Shown: in pieces, positions 1 to 11,573 of the stretch
Numbering within the stretch: the first letter of the stretch is position 1
How the letters are laid out: every line of letters begins with the position of its first letter
NCBI GenBank assembly: GCA_035772735.1
Contig: JASDFA010000004.1
Span: forward strand, 17,883,501 to 17,947,500
DNA length: 64,000 nucleotides
Source: Datura wrightii
Lineage: Eukaryota > Streptophyta > Magnoliopsida > Solanales > Solanaceae
Direction of reading: 5' to 3'
Translations under genes and position numbers: made by a program
The notes under the pieces: generated by a model
The model's database searches: none
The model's input: the letters and a program-made list of their open reading frames with translations, nothing else
Told to the model about the DNA's origin: nothing

Positions 1-1729
1 AGTCAAACTGATCAGTTGACAAGTTCTAAATAGATATGAAGAGGTTCTACGTTCTAACTGAACTGAACTACTAAGCAGCTAATAAAGAACACAACTCATT
101 CCAACAGCACGGGAATTCCATGATATGGAAAAATTTTAAGAATTAAAGAAGTCTAATCTGACATATCTAAAATCATTCTTATCAATGGAGTATTTACTCA
201 ACATATAAACAATAAGAAATACTAGAAAATTCAGCCCAAATCATACTTCACAATTAGGTGGAATTTAATACACAAATAGTCTTTACTCGAAAAGTTAGGG
301 CTTAAATTCACGTTGACAAGAATATCAACAATTCGGGTAATAATTGATGGAGATCATATCAATAATAAGCAAGGATATTATTCTATGTGAAATTTACGAA
401 AAACAACAAGTAATCTCCTCGTTTTCGAAAGCTTAGGGATAAAACTGATAGAGAAATGATGAGAGGGTTTTGGGGGACACAAGGGAAGGATAATTCCCTT
501 GTTGAATTCCCACATACATGGCTAAAAATCTCCCGGAGAAGAAGGCTTGAACTGCTGCAGTGGAGCACAACCCTAAGCTTGCTTGAGAGTTTTCTTGAGG
601 GACCCTTCGATGAACTTTCTAAGATTAAACGTGGGAATGAGGGGAGGAACCGTCCAAACCCTCTAACAAGTCTGGAACTATGTCCAAAACAATGTAGTTT
701 AAATCTTAGGAGACTAGAAAGTTACTAAATAGCCCTTAGAAAGTCGCAGGAAAAAACTATCAGGTGGCCTTAACGGATGACCTAACAGGTCGTGGTCACT
801 GACCACGACTCATGGTGACACTCGTTAGGTGCAATGCATAACAATTGACTCGGGCTGGTAATAGGGGAAATAACAAGTCTTTACTGGTGACCAAGACTCA
901 TGGTCATCATCCGTCTAGTACACTACCCAATAATTTAATTTCTGACCTGGCCTACTCACGAATGACCTAACGGGTCGTGGTGACTGACCACGACTCATGA
1001 GGTCTTCTATTGGTACATTGCCTCTCCCTTATCCTATCTCATTCCTCCTTCCCACTACTGACCTAACTAGTCGTTAGGTCTCTCAACGACACGTTAGGTG
1101 AGTCGTTCTGTGATAATTTCTGTAGATTTCTAGATTTTCTGATTCAAGTCCCGGATCTAGTCCTTGAGTTTCCGGGCATTACACTTTCTCTCTTTTAATA
1201 CACTCTGAATATAAGTTAAAATGACGTATTATAGGACCTTAGAGCTTAGGAATGATGAGAATACCCTTAATAATTTCGCAGAAGATAACTTCTCGTCAGT
1301 CCCTACAGGGACCTAACGACTTGTTACTCAAGGCCACGACTCGTCGCATCATCCGTCACATGCACTGCCCTAAATTTCAAATAATTTCCATTTGTTGACC
1401 ATGACCTATCCCACTAATCATGTTGACTGACCACGAGTCGTCGGGTCCTTCCGTGGTGTACACTGCCATCTCCCTTCTCCTTCTCAGTCACCACTTCCCA
1501 TGACTGACTCAACAAGTCGTGGGGTCTGACCACGACTCGTGGTCATGTCCGTAGGGACCTTAATTCCCAAATTTCAAACTCACATCCTGAGCCTCACCAT
1601 GAGACATCTCACGACTCATGTTCTATCCCCACAGGTTACTTCACGACCCATTTTGTGACCTGATGCTAGATTTAAAATTTTCTCTATTTTAACTCCCAAG
1701 TCTGATCTTTGGTCTTTCGGGATATAACA
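1..1729 (-). repeat. 3' LTR of Gypsy-1 (partial, cut by window start)
   Basis: On the minus strand it begins TGTTATATCCC directly after a polypurine tract. Its U3 holds a long cluster of ACGACTCGT-like words (about 780-1640). Segments near 1-60 and 440-620 align with the solo LTR at 38641-40899 and with the LTR at the right window end, so the three belong to one broad family. The true LTR end lies beyond position 1. Confidence 0.9.
780..1640 (-). promoter_or_regulatory. U3 island of dyad words, ACGA(C/G)TCGT type
   Basis: More than ten copies of words such as CCACGACTCATGG, TAGTCGTTAGG and CACGACTCGT occur, separated by unrelated sequence. The best copy is a perfect 19-bp dyad at 1527-1545, TGACCACGACTCGTGGTCA, with a one-base centre. 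The TGAGTCA variants resemble bZIP (GCN4-like) sites; that function is inference only. Confidence 0.6.
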
Positions 1730-1745
1730 ATATCTCCCCCTTGGA
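1730..1745 (-). other. Polypurine tract of Gypsy-1
   Basis: The minus strand reads CCAAGGGGGAGATAT directly before the LTR's TGTTATA. This is the usual plus-strand primer of plant Gypsy elements. About 250 bp of 3' untranslated sequence separates it from the end of the coding remnants. Confidence 0.85.
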
Positions 1746-1989
1746 AAATTTGTCCTTGAATGTTGAAAATCATATAGAAAAGCAGAAAAAATGCAATCAT
1801 CATACTCAAATACTGACATTTAAGCCAAAAACTGACAGAATGACTATTCCGATTCATACTACGTAGCTGAATTGAATTCACGAATCATACATACATCCAT
1901 ATACATAAAATAAACTTGGGCACATGAACTGAACATGAAAACTAATTAGGGTACTAGGGAAAAACTGGTACCTCAAACAGAAACTGAGC

Positions 1990-2620
1990 CAGTAAAGAAT
2001 AAATTAGGGTATCTAGCCATCATGTTTGCTTCGGCTTCCCATGTATCTCCTTCAACATGATGATTCCTCCATAAAACTTTGACTGAAGCTACTTACTTGT
2101 TCCTTAACCTTTGAACATGATGATCTAGTATTTCTATCAGAACCTCCTCATAACTAACACTGTCTTTTACCCCGACACTGTCCACCAGGACAACTAGAGC
2201 TGGATCACCCAAACACTTTTTTAAAAGCGATAGATGGAATACAGGATGCACATAAGCTAATTCTTAGGGAAACTCCAATTCAAATGCAACCTTGCCAACC
2301 CATTTCATAATCTAGTAGGGACCAACATAACGAGGGCTGAGTTTTCCTTTATTTCAAAACCGTATCACTCCCTTCATGGGAGACACCTTCAGAAACACCC
2401 AATCATCCACTTCGAACTCAAATTCTCTCCTTCTCACATCGGCATAGGACTTTTGGAGACTTTGAGTTGTTTTCAACCGGTCCCATATGAGTTGAACCTT
2501 CTCCATTGCCTCATGGACTGAATTTGGTCCTACTTTCGCCGCTTCACCAACTTCGAACCAGCCAATAGGCGATCTACATCTTCGCCCATAGAGAGCCTCA
2601 AACGGAGCCATCTAAATACT
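1990..2620 (-). pseudogene. Integrase C-terminal and chromodomain-like region, Gypsy-1
   Basis: The minus strand encodes the end of the integrase (DDWVFLKVSPMKGV near 2365-2415) and then, in broken frames, the tail found in Tekay/Del chromoviruses, ending near 2020. The integrase segment also carries APFEALYGRRCRSPIGWF (2557-2610), a hallmark following the catalytic core. In the family this region joins the end-processing domain and a chromodomain thought to steer integration to heterochromatin. Frameshifts around 2350 and 2100 disrupt it. Confidence 0.8.
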
Positions 2621-3300
2621 AGAATGGTAGCTATTATTATATGCAAACTCGATAAGAGGAAAATGATCATCCCAACTACCTTTGAAGTCAATCACGCATG
2701 CTCTCAACATGTCCTTGAGAGTCTGAATTGTCCGGTCTGCTTGACCATCCGTTTTCGGGTGAAATGTTGTGCTGAGCTTAACCTACCTAGTCTCTTTTGA
2801 AATGACCTCCAAAACTGAGAGGTGAATTGGGTACCTCTGTCTGATATAATGGACAAAGGCACTCCACATAACCGAACTAGCTCTCGAATGTATAGCTTGG
2901 CATAAACCTCTGCCGAATCCGTGATTTTGACCGGTAAGAAATGAGCAGCTTTGGTCACCCTGCCGCAACAACCCAAATGGAGTTATACTGCCGTCGAGTG
3001 CGAGGCAACCCTGTGATGAAGTGCATATTGATTTCTTCCCACTTCCAAGTAGGAATGCTAATATCTTGGAGCACACCTCCGGGTCTTTGGTACTCAACCT
3101 TCACTTGCTGACAGTTCAGGCATTTATCCACAAATTCTACAATGTCTTTCTTCATGCCATTCCACCAATAGACTTTTTGTAGGTCACAGTACATCTGTGG
3201 CACCTGGGTGGATTGAACACCTGGATCCATAAGCCTTGTGCATCATCCAGTTCCTCAGATCATCAACATCCAAGACACATAAAAGACCTTGGTAGCGCAT
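2621..3300 (-). pseudogene. Integrase zinc-binding and catalytic core, Gypsy-1
   Basis: The zinc-binding end is visible as CLNCQQVKVEYQRPGG, preceded by YWWNGMKKDI. The core follows in several frames. The first catalytic aspartate is replaced by histidine (INMHFITG, where the sister element has INMDFITG). The second is present in SIISDRGTQF. The glutamate region is frameshifted (RMVKQTGQF). The enzyme would not cut or join DNA. It lies directly downstream of RNase H, as expected for Ty3/Gypsy. Confidence 0.85.
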
Positions 3301-3439
3301 CACACCTTCTCCCCCTTTGGAGAAGACCTCCACTCTCTAACTTTGAACGACTTCCTTTAATTTTACCAAAATCAGATCCTTGTCTTTTATGGCTTTTACC
3401 TCATTCACCAAAGATGATTCTGATCCATTTTGAGCAATA

Positions 3440-4030
3440 ACACCTCCATCGGTCGAGTCAACCAACTAAACTCCCAACCTTGCAAGTTGATGCACATCTT
3501 TCACCAGCTCCTTCTTCCCCTCATCCACATGGGACACACTTTCCATGGAGAGTCTACTAAGTGCGTCTGCTACTATATTTGTCTTTCCCGGATGGTAAAG
3601 CACACTCATATCATTGTCCTTAAGTAGCTCTAACCATCTCCTTTGCTGAAGATTGAGATCCTTTTGAGTGAACACATATTGTAGACTCTTATGATCCGTA
3701 AACACATCCACGTGGACCCCGTACAAATAATTTCTCAATATCATTAAGGAGAATACCACCGCATCCAATTCAAGATCATGGGTCGGGTAATTCTTCTCAT
3801 GAACATTCAGTTGACTAGAGGGATATGCTATAACTTTCACGTGCTGCATCAATACACACCCAAGTCTGATCCGCGAAGCATCACAATACACCACGAACCC
3901 ATCGATACCTTGGGGAAGGGTCAACACCCGGGTGCTGAGGTAAGTCATGCCTTCCACTCCTGAAAGCTCCTCCCACTCTGACCATTGGAATTTCACCTTC
4001 TTCTAGGTCAATATAGTCAAGGGTGCTGCA
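3440..4030 (-). pseudogene. RNase H domain, Gypsy-1
   Basis: A single 176-residue open stretch carries FVVYCDASRIRLGCVLMQ (catalytic Asp context), the TDHKSLQYVFTQ segment and the terminal HPGKTNIVADALSR signature. This is the best-preserved part of the element. In the family it removes the RNA strand during reverse transcription. It is disconnected from the RT by stops and a frameshift near 4000-4230. Confidence 0.88.
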
Positions 4031-5160
4031 ATAGATGAGAAACCTTCAAAAAATCTCCGATAGTAGCTAGCTAAACCCAAAAATCTTCGTATATCTGAAG
4101 GATTCACCGGTCGGCCAATTCTTCACTGCCTCTATTTCCTGAGAGTCCGCCTTTATGCCATCACTTGATACCACATGGACCAAAAATGCCAATAAGTTCA
4201 ACCAAAACTCACACTTGCTGAATTTGGCATATAATTAGCGATCCTTGAGAGTCTGTAGCACTACTCTCAAATGAGCGGCATGCTCCTCCTTGCTCTGAAA
4301 GTATATCAAGATGTCATCAATAAACATAATCATGAACACATCTAGGTATATATTGAACACCCTGTTCATAAAGTCAATAAAAGTTGCAGGAGCATTCGTT
4401 AGTCCAAAATACATAACTACTAACTCATAATGACCATACCGCGTCTTGAAGGCTGTCTTTGGGATGTCGCCCTCCCGAACTCTGAGCTGATGGGTACCCA
4501 AATATGAGATCTATCTTCGAAAAACACTTGGCACCCTAAAGCTGGTCAAATAAATCATCAATCCTGGGTAGAGCATACCTGTTCTTGATTGTAACCTTGT
4601 TCAATTGTCGATAGTCAATGCACGTTCGAAGGGAACCATCCTTCTTCCGGAAAAATAGAATTGGTGCACCCAATGGAGACTTGCTTGGTTTGATGAAACT
4701 ATTATCTAAGAGATCCTTCAACTTCTCCTTCAACTCTTTTAGCTCAGTTGGAGCTCTTCTGTAGGGAGGAATAGATATAGGTTGTATGTCGAGAAAAAGG
4801 TCAATATCGAAATCAATTTCCCTCTTATGACGAACACCCGGTAAATCATCATGGAATACTTCTGGATAATCACATACTACCGGAACTGACTGGATAGTCA
4901 TGGTTTCAGACTCAACATCCTTAACCCTTACTAGATGATAAACATAGCCTTTGGAAATCATCTTCTTGGCCTTAAGATAGGAAATAAAATGACCTATAGG
5001 CATGAATAAACTACCCTTCCACTCTAAGGCTGACTCACCTAGAAAGCGGAACTCCACCGCACGAGTTGTACAATTAACAGAAGCATAACACGCATACAAC
5101 TAATCCATGCCAAGAATAATATCAAAGTTAGTCATGGCTAACTCTACAAGGTCTGCAGAG
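4031..5160 (-). pseudogene. Reverse transcriptase, Gypsy-1
   Basis: Two open pieces cover the polymerase. The upstream piece (4536-5099) carries the linker after protease (ALEWKGSLFMPIGHFISYL), then KKDGSLRTCIDYRQLNK. The downstream piece (4235-4501) carries the catalytic FIDDILIY, with both aspartates kept. A stop/frameshift separates them around 4500-4535, and the thumb/connection part near 4030-4230 is broken. In the family it copies the element's RNA into DNA. Confidence 0.92.
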
Positions 5161-5164
5161 TGAC

Positions 5165-5552
5165 CTTATGCAACTGTCATCGGGAAAACCTATACACCTG
5201 CCTAGCTATAACTGAATAACCAACGGGAGTAGAGATTGAGAATGGTTCTAACAGAATTTCGGGACTGATTCCACAGCTACTAGAAATATAAGGTGTCACA
5301 AAGGACAAGGTAGTCCCTGGATCTAACAAAACATAAGAATCAAGGTGAAACACTTGTAACATACTTGTAACGACATCCGGTGAAGTCTCTTGCTCCTGGC
5401 GCGAGGGTGAGGGCATAGAATTTGTTTTGGCACTATCCGCCACCACCACTAGTGGATGCCCTCTACGAAGCTGAACATGATGGAGTTGCTGCTGACTTGG
5501 TAGTTTGTGCATGAACTCTATCATCATCTTGTCTAGAAAATGGGCACTCTCT
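5165..5552 (-). pseudogene. Retroviral-type aspartic protease, Gypsy-1
   Basis: The minus-strand frame holds LLDPGTTLSFVTPYIS, in which the family's catalytic Asp-Ser/Thr-Gly triad appears as Asp-Pro-Gly, as is common in Tekay-type proteases. It would cut the Gag-Pol precursor. It runs on from gag in the same direction and is separated from RT by stops near 5100-5176. Confidence 0.85.
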
Positions 5553-6607
5553 TCATATGTGACCGGATCTACTGTACCCATAAAAATTATCTGAGGCGAG
5601 AAAGCACTCCTCGGTATGACTCTTGTCGTACTTTTCATAGGCTGGGAAGGTGCGCTCTACCTGCATACCCCTCTGATCTCTCCAACCTGAGGCCCTACTC
5701 CTCTGATCACCCTTAGGTCTGGATAGAGCACTAGCTATTGATGGTGCTGGAGCTTGTGACGTCTGCTGTATCTGAGGGCGGTGATCACCGCTGGATCTCT
5801 GCTGAGTAAACCCATAGCTATCTGTCTGGGCCCTTTTGGCCTCTCTCTCCATCACATGTGCCGCCTCCATCTACTGGGCGTACAAGACTATCCGAGAGAA
5901 ATCCATATCCTAATGGAGCATAGCGTTTCTATAATCTTTGTCCAAGTAGCTCGCCACCCTATGACAAACCTGCTCACTTGCGCCCTCTAATCAACCACTA
6001 ACTCTGGGGCATACTTTGACAAGTGATTTAAATCAAGGGTATACTCCTGTACTGTCATCCTCCCCTGCTAAAGATTCACAAATTTGGCTGCCTTCAAATC
6101 CCTTATCTCACGAGGAAAGAACCGATCCAGGAACGAAACATGGAACTCATCCCAAGTGACAGGGCCTGCTCCGACGGCTGTACTATCTTTCCATTGTTGG
6201 AACCAGATATGTGAGACCCCTTTCAATTGATATGAGGCCAACTCAGCACACTCAACCCTATTCACCCCCATGACTTGGGTGATCTTCACAATCTCTTCAA
6301 TGAACTCATGTGGGTCCTCATCTACTTTTGACCCAAGGAACTTTGGCGGGTTCATTCTCAAGAAATCCCTTATTCGATCTGCCGCCACATTACCATTTTA
6401 TGGGACAAGCATACCTGCCTATTGATTGACCTGAGCATTCAAGGTCTGCGCGAGCATCTGAATAACTGCTTCAAATTCAGCATGGGCAATCGGCTCCGGT
6501 GCATGGTGCTCCTGGATTGGTGGGGCCCGCTAGTGACTATTTCTGTTGCCATTCTCATGTCAGTCTCAATTCCCACTCCTTCTACCATTTACTCTGCGCA
6601 AGGTCTA
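5553..6607 (-). pseudogene. Gag (capsid and nucleocapsid), Gypsy-1
   Basis: The capsid part (6068-6388) contains FLRMNPPKFLGSKVDEDPHE and WFQQWKD, typical of plant Retrotrans_gag domains. The nucleocapsid part (5553-5870) should hold a CCHC zinc knuckle, but its cysteines are mostly tyrosine (AYEKYDKSH, FYGYSRSGH). Compared with the sister element at 12449-12572 these are mainly G-to-A changes on the coding strand. Stops interrupt the frame near 5880-6067. The start lies near 6600, where sequence matches the sister gag start at 11574. Confidence 0.88.
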
Positions 6608-6661
6608 AATCCAAAAATTAGTATTGTAAGAACAACCCTAATTCTAGCTCAAGATACCAAA

Positions 6662-8521
6662 TGATACAAGAGATTAAAGAAAGATAGATAACTAGATATA
6701 AAGTGATTGGAATTAGCAACCCATGTGAAAAGGAACAAGGACCTCCAACTCTCAAATCAAGAAACACCTCGTTCTCAAGAAGACCTCAAGGGAGATGATT
6801 TCCTCGCAACCCTCCTCTCTAAACAATTGATAAGCTAAAGCTAAACAAAAGCTTAACAATCTCCTACACTCAAAATATTCTTTGTTCAAAGTCATGAAAA
6901 ATATACCATGAAATTAAAAGAACTCTTATTTATACTAAGTAAGGAAAGGGAAAGACTATTACAAATATACCCTTAATGAGTAATGGCCTTGTTTGGATGG
7001 TCCTCCTTTTTCCTTGGAGGGCAAGATTAGCCAATTTCACATCTAGCCACTTTCATCACTCCTTTGACCATATTGTGTTCCTTCATCTTCCCATTCCCAA
7101 ACTATGATCTAAATATGGAATCCTTAGGACGTTTCCCACATGCACTCAAGTGCCTCCCTTTTCATGAAGAGACCTTGTAGATCTTGAAGTTCCCTAGCTT
7201 GGCTCCTTGTGAAGGATATTGAAGGAACATGGATAGCATCACAAGAAATAGTCTCTTCTTATGGGCCTCCAAAAAAATTGGCTATGTCCCAAAAGGAATC
7301 ACCTCGACGCAGTAAAATCCATTGCGACGGCCAGTGCAATGGGTGAAATATAGATGGACTCAAGAAATTTTCCTAAATTAGGGACTAGGTAGATGTCATT
7401 GTGATGCGGTCCCCAAAGTGGTATAATCCACCATGAAGGCTAGCATGTTGCGGTGCCATATGCGACAGATGATAAAATTATCTAATGCAAGAGGCATCAT
7501 TATAGTATGTCGTGATGACCAATGCGGTAGAAGTTATCACACTGGCTTGCATTTGGATGAAAGATGGCCCAATGTCTATTTTTAGCAGAGTCTAAATTTG
7601 ACTAGGAGAGTTTATCTGAAGGTTTTTCCAACTTTATAAATAGACCCTAAGGACATTTTTGAAAGGGTTCAAATGTACTTTGCAAGGAGTACCACTTGGA
7701 GCATATAGAGCCACAAAATCTTTTGGTTTTTATTTCTTTTCATCTTCATTAGACGTTTATATGCATTATAACTTTTTTTTGAATTTTTCTATGGATAGGA
7801 GCAGCTAATCCCTTGTTGTAGTGGTAAATGCATTATTGTTGTTGTATGATATTTATTTTATTTGTTAAGATATTTATCATCGATATAAGACTTATATGGT
7901 TATTTAGCTAATCTTGAGCGTAATTTTTTATTGCTTCGTGATCAATAGAGCACATCTGTGAACCCTAGATTGGACTCGAGAGCGAAAGTATAGGGAATGC
8001 AATAAGGTTAAGTAGATCATGATCTCTCCCTCGTATAGGAGACTGATTTGTTGCTAGGATAGAGATATACCTAATTGTCTTACTTGGTTGATGCATGAAA
8101 AAATTATAATCATTTTTGTCACATTTCTGATCATCAGAGATAGGTGGGGGAGCGAGGGCATAGATTAGAGGGCTACGAGCTCAATAAAGCCTAGTCAAAA
8201 TAATTTCTGTTAACCAATAACTCTATAGAAAATCAAAGCCAAGTCAAGTGAATACACAATACAAATGTTAGCAAAGCCATAGCCTTGAAATATCATTTCC
8301 TATTGTATTAAATACTAACGTCCTGAAAATTGATAGTGATAATTATTAGAATAGTTACTTAGTTTAATTTGTGTTGTAGATTATAATAAGCAAAATCAAT
8401 TTGTAGTGAAAATACTTTCTCGATACATTTATAATAGTTGAACCTAATGAATCGTGAAACAAGTCTCCATGGGTATGATATCCAACTCTTGAGTCACTAT
8501 ATTACTCGGTGATTGTGAACA
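6662..8521 (+). mobile_element. Solo LTR S1 (Athila/Tat-like), TSD CCAAA
   Basis: It starts TGATACAAGAG and ends GTGATTGTGAACA, with CCAAA at 6657-6661 and again at 8522-8526. The only large structures inside are a word island (about 7300-7530, words around TGCGGT and CCATTGC/GCAATGG), a TATAAATA box at 7635-7642, and an end resembling that of S3 (ordered as ATATCC-ACTCTT-CACTATATTACT). No primer site, internal region or second copy is seen. The lineage is inferred from LTR style only. Confidence 0.82.
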
Positions 8522-8526
8522 CCAAA

Positions 8527-9290
8527 TTTTTGACCAAACATAAGATTTTACGTCCTTTTATTGTTTAAGTGTTTCATTTAGGTCTAAATTAAATATATTT
8601 TTTATATTATTTGTTGTAAGTCTTACTTTTAAGAATTGAAAAATACAAAAACAGAGTTATCTTTTAGGATAAGTTTTATCTTTATTTTTAGAAGATTCTT
8701 TTTAACAAAAAACATATGTTTCCTTTGGGTCTAGATTTTTATAAATAAGCTAGTAATTTTAGTAAAAATTTCAGTTACATTTTATTTATGTTTTTATTTT
8801 AATCCATCTATTTAACACTTTTTTGTTAATATAAATTAGTTAGTTAATAATTTTATACTATATTTTATAATCTTTAAAATATAAAAAAAATTAAACAAAA
8901 AATAGCTTTAAAAAAATCTTATTAAATAAACCGTAACCTTCAATATCCCCTAGCTCCCCCAATTCCTCACTTCTCTTTTCCACTCACCCTTAAATCTCTC
9001 AATCAAAAACCCATTTCACTTCCTCACGTCCTTCATATTATATGCACACACAACACACAAACAAAAAAGGAGAAATAGAAGATAGAGATAGAGAAAGAGA
9101 AAACAAAAGAAAAAGAAAACTAAAATAAATGGAGAGAAAAAGAGAAAACACAAAAACAGAAAGAGAAGAGAAACATAATAAAGGAGGAGAAAAGGAATAG
9201 AGAGTAAGTTTCTTTCAATTTATTTCATGCCCTATTGTGAATTACAATTAAACAAAGCTACTTGAAATGGATTCAATGTAAGTTTGGATT
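8527..9290. other. AT-rich spacer with purine-rich tract; no gene recognised
   Basis: The first 400 bases are AT-rich and featureless. From 8940 a pyrimidine-rich stretch is followed by an ACACAC run and then a GA/AAG-rich tract (about 9066-9205), ending in GAGTAAGTTTC. This could be a plant promoter and 5' leader with a splice donor, but no coding exon follows on either side of the 26.5-kb insertion, so I leave it unassigned. Confidence 0.4.
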
Positions 9291-9295
9291 ATTTG

Positions 9296-11363
9296 TTTAA
9301 TACCCCAAAAACCTTAAGATCAGATCCGGGAGTTGAAATGGAGAAAACAGAAATGTTTGTACTCGGTCACAGGATGAGTCGTCCCATGACCCGTTAGGAA
9401 CACCACAAGTCATTAAGTGACTCGTGGGGTAAGGTTTGGACTTGGTTGAAAATTTGGAATTTTAGGTTACCACGGGTGTGACCATGAGTCATGGTTAACA
9501 CCACGAGTCGTCTAATGATCCGTGGTCAAAGGGTGCTTGGAGGATTTTAAATTTGGGCAGTGGTGGTAACGGGTGGGTCACCACGAGTCGTTGGGTATAT
9601 CATGAGTCGTGGTGTCCCTCATGGTGACCCTCAGATGATAAAGGGCAGTGTTGATCATGACAGGTAGGCGACGAGTCGTCCCCCAGATCATGAGTCATCC
9701 ATTCCCTCTTTGGGACTGACGTATGTTTTTTCCTGCGAATTTTTAAAGAGCTTTTCCATAATTCTTAAGTTTATAAGTCCCAAACTATGTCGTTTTAAGC
9801 TTAATTAGGATTATTTTAAGAGGATTTAGCTCATCCTAAAGCACTCCTCTCCATGCATGCAAGACTAGAATTTCTTAGGGGTGATCAAGGCTAAAATCCA
9901 TCAAGTCTCCTTTAATTTCCTTTGGGCATTCAAGGAAGAGGGTAAGAGAAAGTTACCCAGGTATGTGAGGCTATGAATGAAAGTTTCTTTCACTCTTACG
10001 CCCTACACTCTTCTCAAATTCCATGGATTTCAAATTCTAGAATTCAAGTTTCATGAACTATGAGGTTTATTCCACTTCTTGTGAAATTCTCTATGATCTA
10101 TCGATGGGTCAATCCCTTTCATGTACTAAATCATATTTTATGGTATATGGGAAGATTTTATGACTATTTTGAATATAAATTTATATATTTTAATTTAAAT
10201 TCAATTATGCCCAATTATGTATGTTTTTTTGAAAAGTCAAGTGACGGCTTCATTATGATCTTGATCTAAATTGGCCCAATTATTATTTATGCTTTATGAT
10301 ATGATTTCTCTCAAGAACATATCATGGATTTATGAAATGTCAAGTATATATATATGTTTTACAATTATGCATGAATTTCATGATTTATGAATTTATGATT
10401 ATGGCCAACTCACTGTCCTTAATTCATGGCTAGTTCACGTATTCCAATAATGGTTATGATTGTTATGATTTAGCTAGCACATGAATCTCATGTATGTTTT
10501 CCCTATTACCATATTGGCACTATATATGTTTTGGGAGTACTATTTAACACTGAGTAGACTGGGGTCCAAGCATACCCCGAGTCTCAAAACTATGTGCTAA
10601 CTAGCCATGATGGGACCTCCCTTGAGACTATCCCTTTTGCCCAAATGGGCATTTCATGAGTGATATCACGCTTCTTTTTATGGTTATATCCTTGTCAAGG
10701 TACGAATACCCTCCTGACTAGGGGTTTATAGGTCGAGCTCAATGTATGCTCATACGGGGTATGTCGGTTATAAGAATCTCCCACTGTTCATCATAATTTA
10801 TGTATGGTTATGTTTATGTTTCTTTAACTCAAGTCATGTTTAATAAAGCTTTTCTCTTATGATTATGATTATGATTGACTTACGAATGTTTTGAAAACCT
10901 TGGGCCCTTATGTTTACATTATGATATTTACAATATGATCATGTTGTGCTACTCATATGAACCCTTATGTATTTTAACTGTCTTACTTACCTTGCATACT
11001 TTGTATATTCCAAGTACTACCATATACTCTATGTTGTATTGTTTCATGATACATGTCTAAGGGATCAGTCTCAGCCGCATCTTTAGTCCTTCTTCCTTCT
11101 CAGAACTGTCCAGCTAGCATTGGAAAGTCCTCATCCTTCGAGGACATTCAGTATCTATAATTGTTATGTTTCTTTCAGTTTCATACTTGCCAACTTAGTT
11201 GGGAATATTGTCCCATCAACTCATTAGATATGTTAGAGGCTTTCAGAGATTATGTAGAAATCAGCTTGTCATTTGTGATTCCATTCATGCCATGGGTTGA
11301 TTTGGAGCCTCTTGGAGTTTCTTATCCCGTGTCTCAATTCGGGTCCTAGCTCAGGTTTTGACA
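9296..11363 (+). repeat. 5' LTR of Gypsy-2
   Basis: The start TTTAATACCCC aligns base for base with TGTTATACTCT of the 3' LTR (the TG is mutated), and it ends TTTTGACA before a primer site. U3 holds the ACGAGTCGT word island; a TATA-like TTTATAAG lies at 9770-9777. No coding function; short open frames inside are chance. Confidence 0.9.
9360..9720 (+). promoter_or_regulatory. U3 word island of the Gypsy-2 5' LTR
   Basis: At least eight words of the form (C/A)CGAGTCGT or TGAGTCA/TGACTCG occur, including a perfect 11-bp dyad GACGAGTCGTC at 9670-9680. Two exact CCACGAGTCGT copies lie 80 bp apart (9501 and 9581); the 3' LTR lacks exactly one such interval. Confidence 0.6.
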
Positions 11364-11366
11364 ATC

Positions 11367-11380
11367 TTGGTATAATAGAA
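11367..11380 (+). other. Degenerate primer binding site, Gypsy-2
   Basis: TTGGTATAATAGA lies four bases after the LTR end, at the position where a tRNA-Met-type TGGTATCAGAGC is expected. Several bases have decayed. Confidence 0.6.
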
Positions 11381-11573
11381 TTAGGTTTTGAAGTGTCCTA
11401 GGGTGTCTTGAAGCCATGTTAAGTAGTGTCTTTTTCATCGGTGTGAAGCGCGCAACACTTATGACGAAGAAGCTATGAAATATTTAGGAAATGTTCCCTT
11501 ATTTCATGATCTATGTCATGTGATGAAATGTGTCTCTATCCTTTTAACACGTGCTATACGCATTTGCAGAATC

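Larger units (their letters stand above)
1..6656 (-). mobile_element. Gypsy-1: decayed Ty3/Gypsy chromovirus (Tekay/Del-like), 5' end lost
   Basis: Read on the minus strand, the order is gag, aspartic protease, RT, RNase H, integrase, chromodomain-type C-terminus, polypurine tract, 3' LTR. Integrase after RNase H defines Ty3/Gypsy, and the C-terminal extension places it with chromoviruses. The 3' LTR is cut by the left window edge. The gag leader can be followed to about 6607; beyond it no primer site or 5' LTR matching the 3' LTR is seen, so the 5' end was lost before a solo LTR landed next to it. The coding region is split by stops and frameshifts. Relatedness to the 9296-35812 element is clear from shared gag, protease, RT and integrase motifs. 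Confidence 0.93.

Noticed and set aside
456..728. 90-codon plus-strand open frame
   Set aside because: Lies inside the Gypsy-1 LTR; no start context or domain, and the aligned S4 region does not keep the frame.
6646..6659. GCTCAAGATACCA as the minus-strand primer site of Gypsy-1
   Set aside because: It resembles GCTCTGATACCA, but the sequence beyond it (8527 onward once solo LTR S1 is removed) bears no likeness to the Gypsy-1 3' LTR, so no 5' LTR follows. Treated as coincidence or a distant relic.
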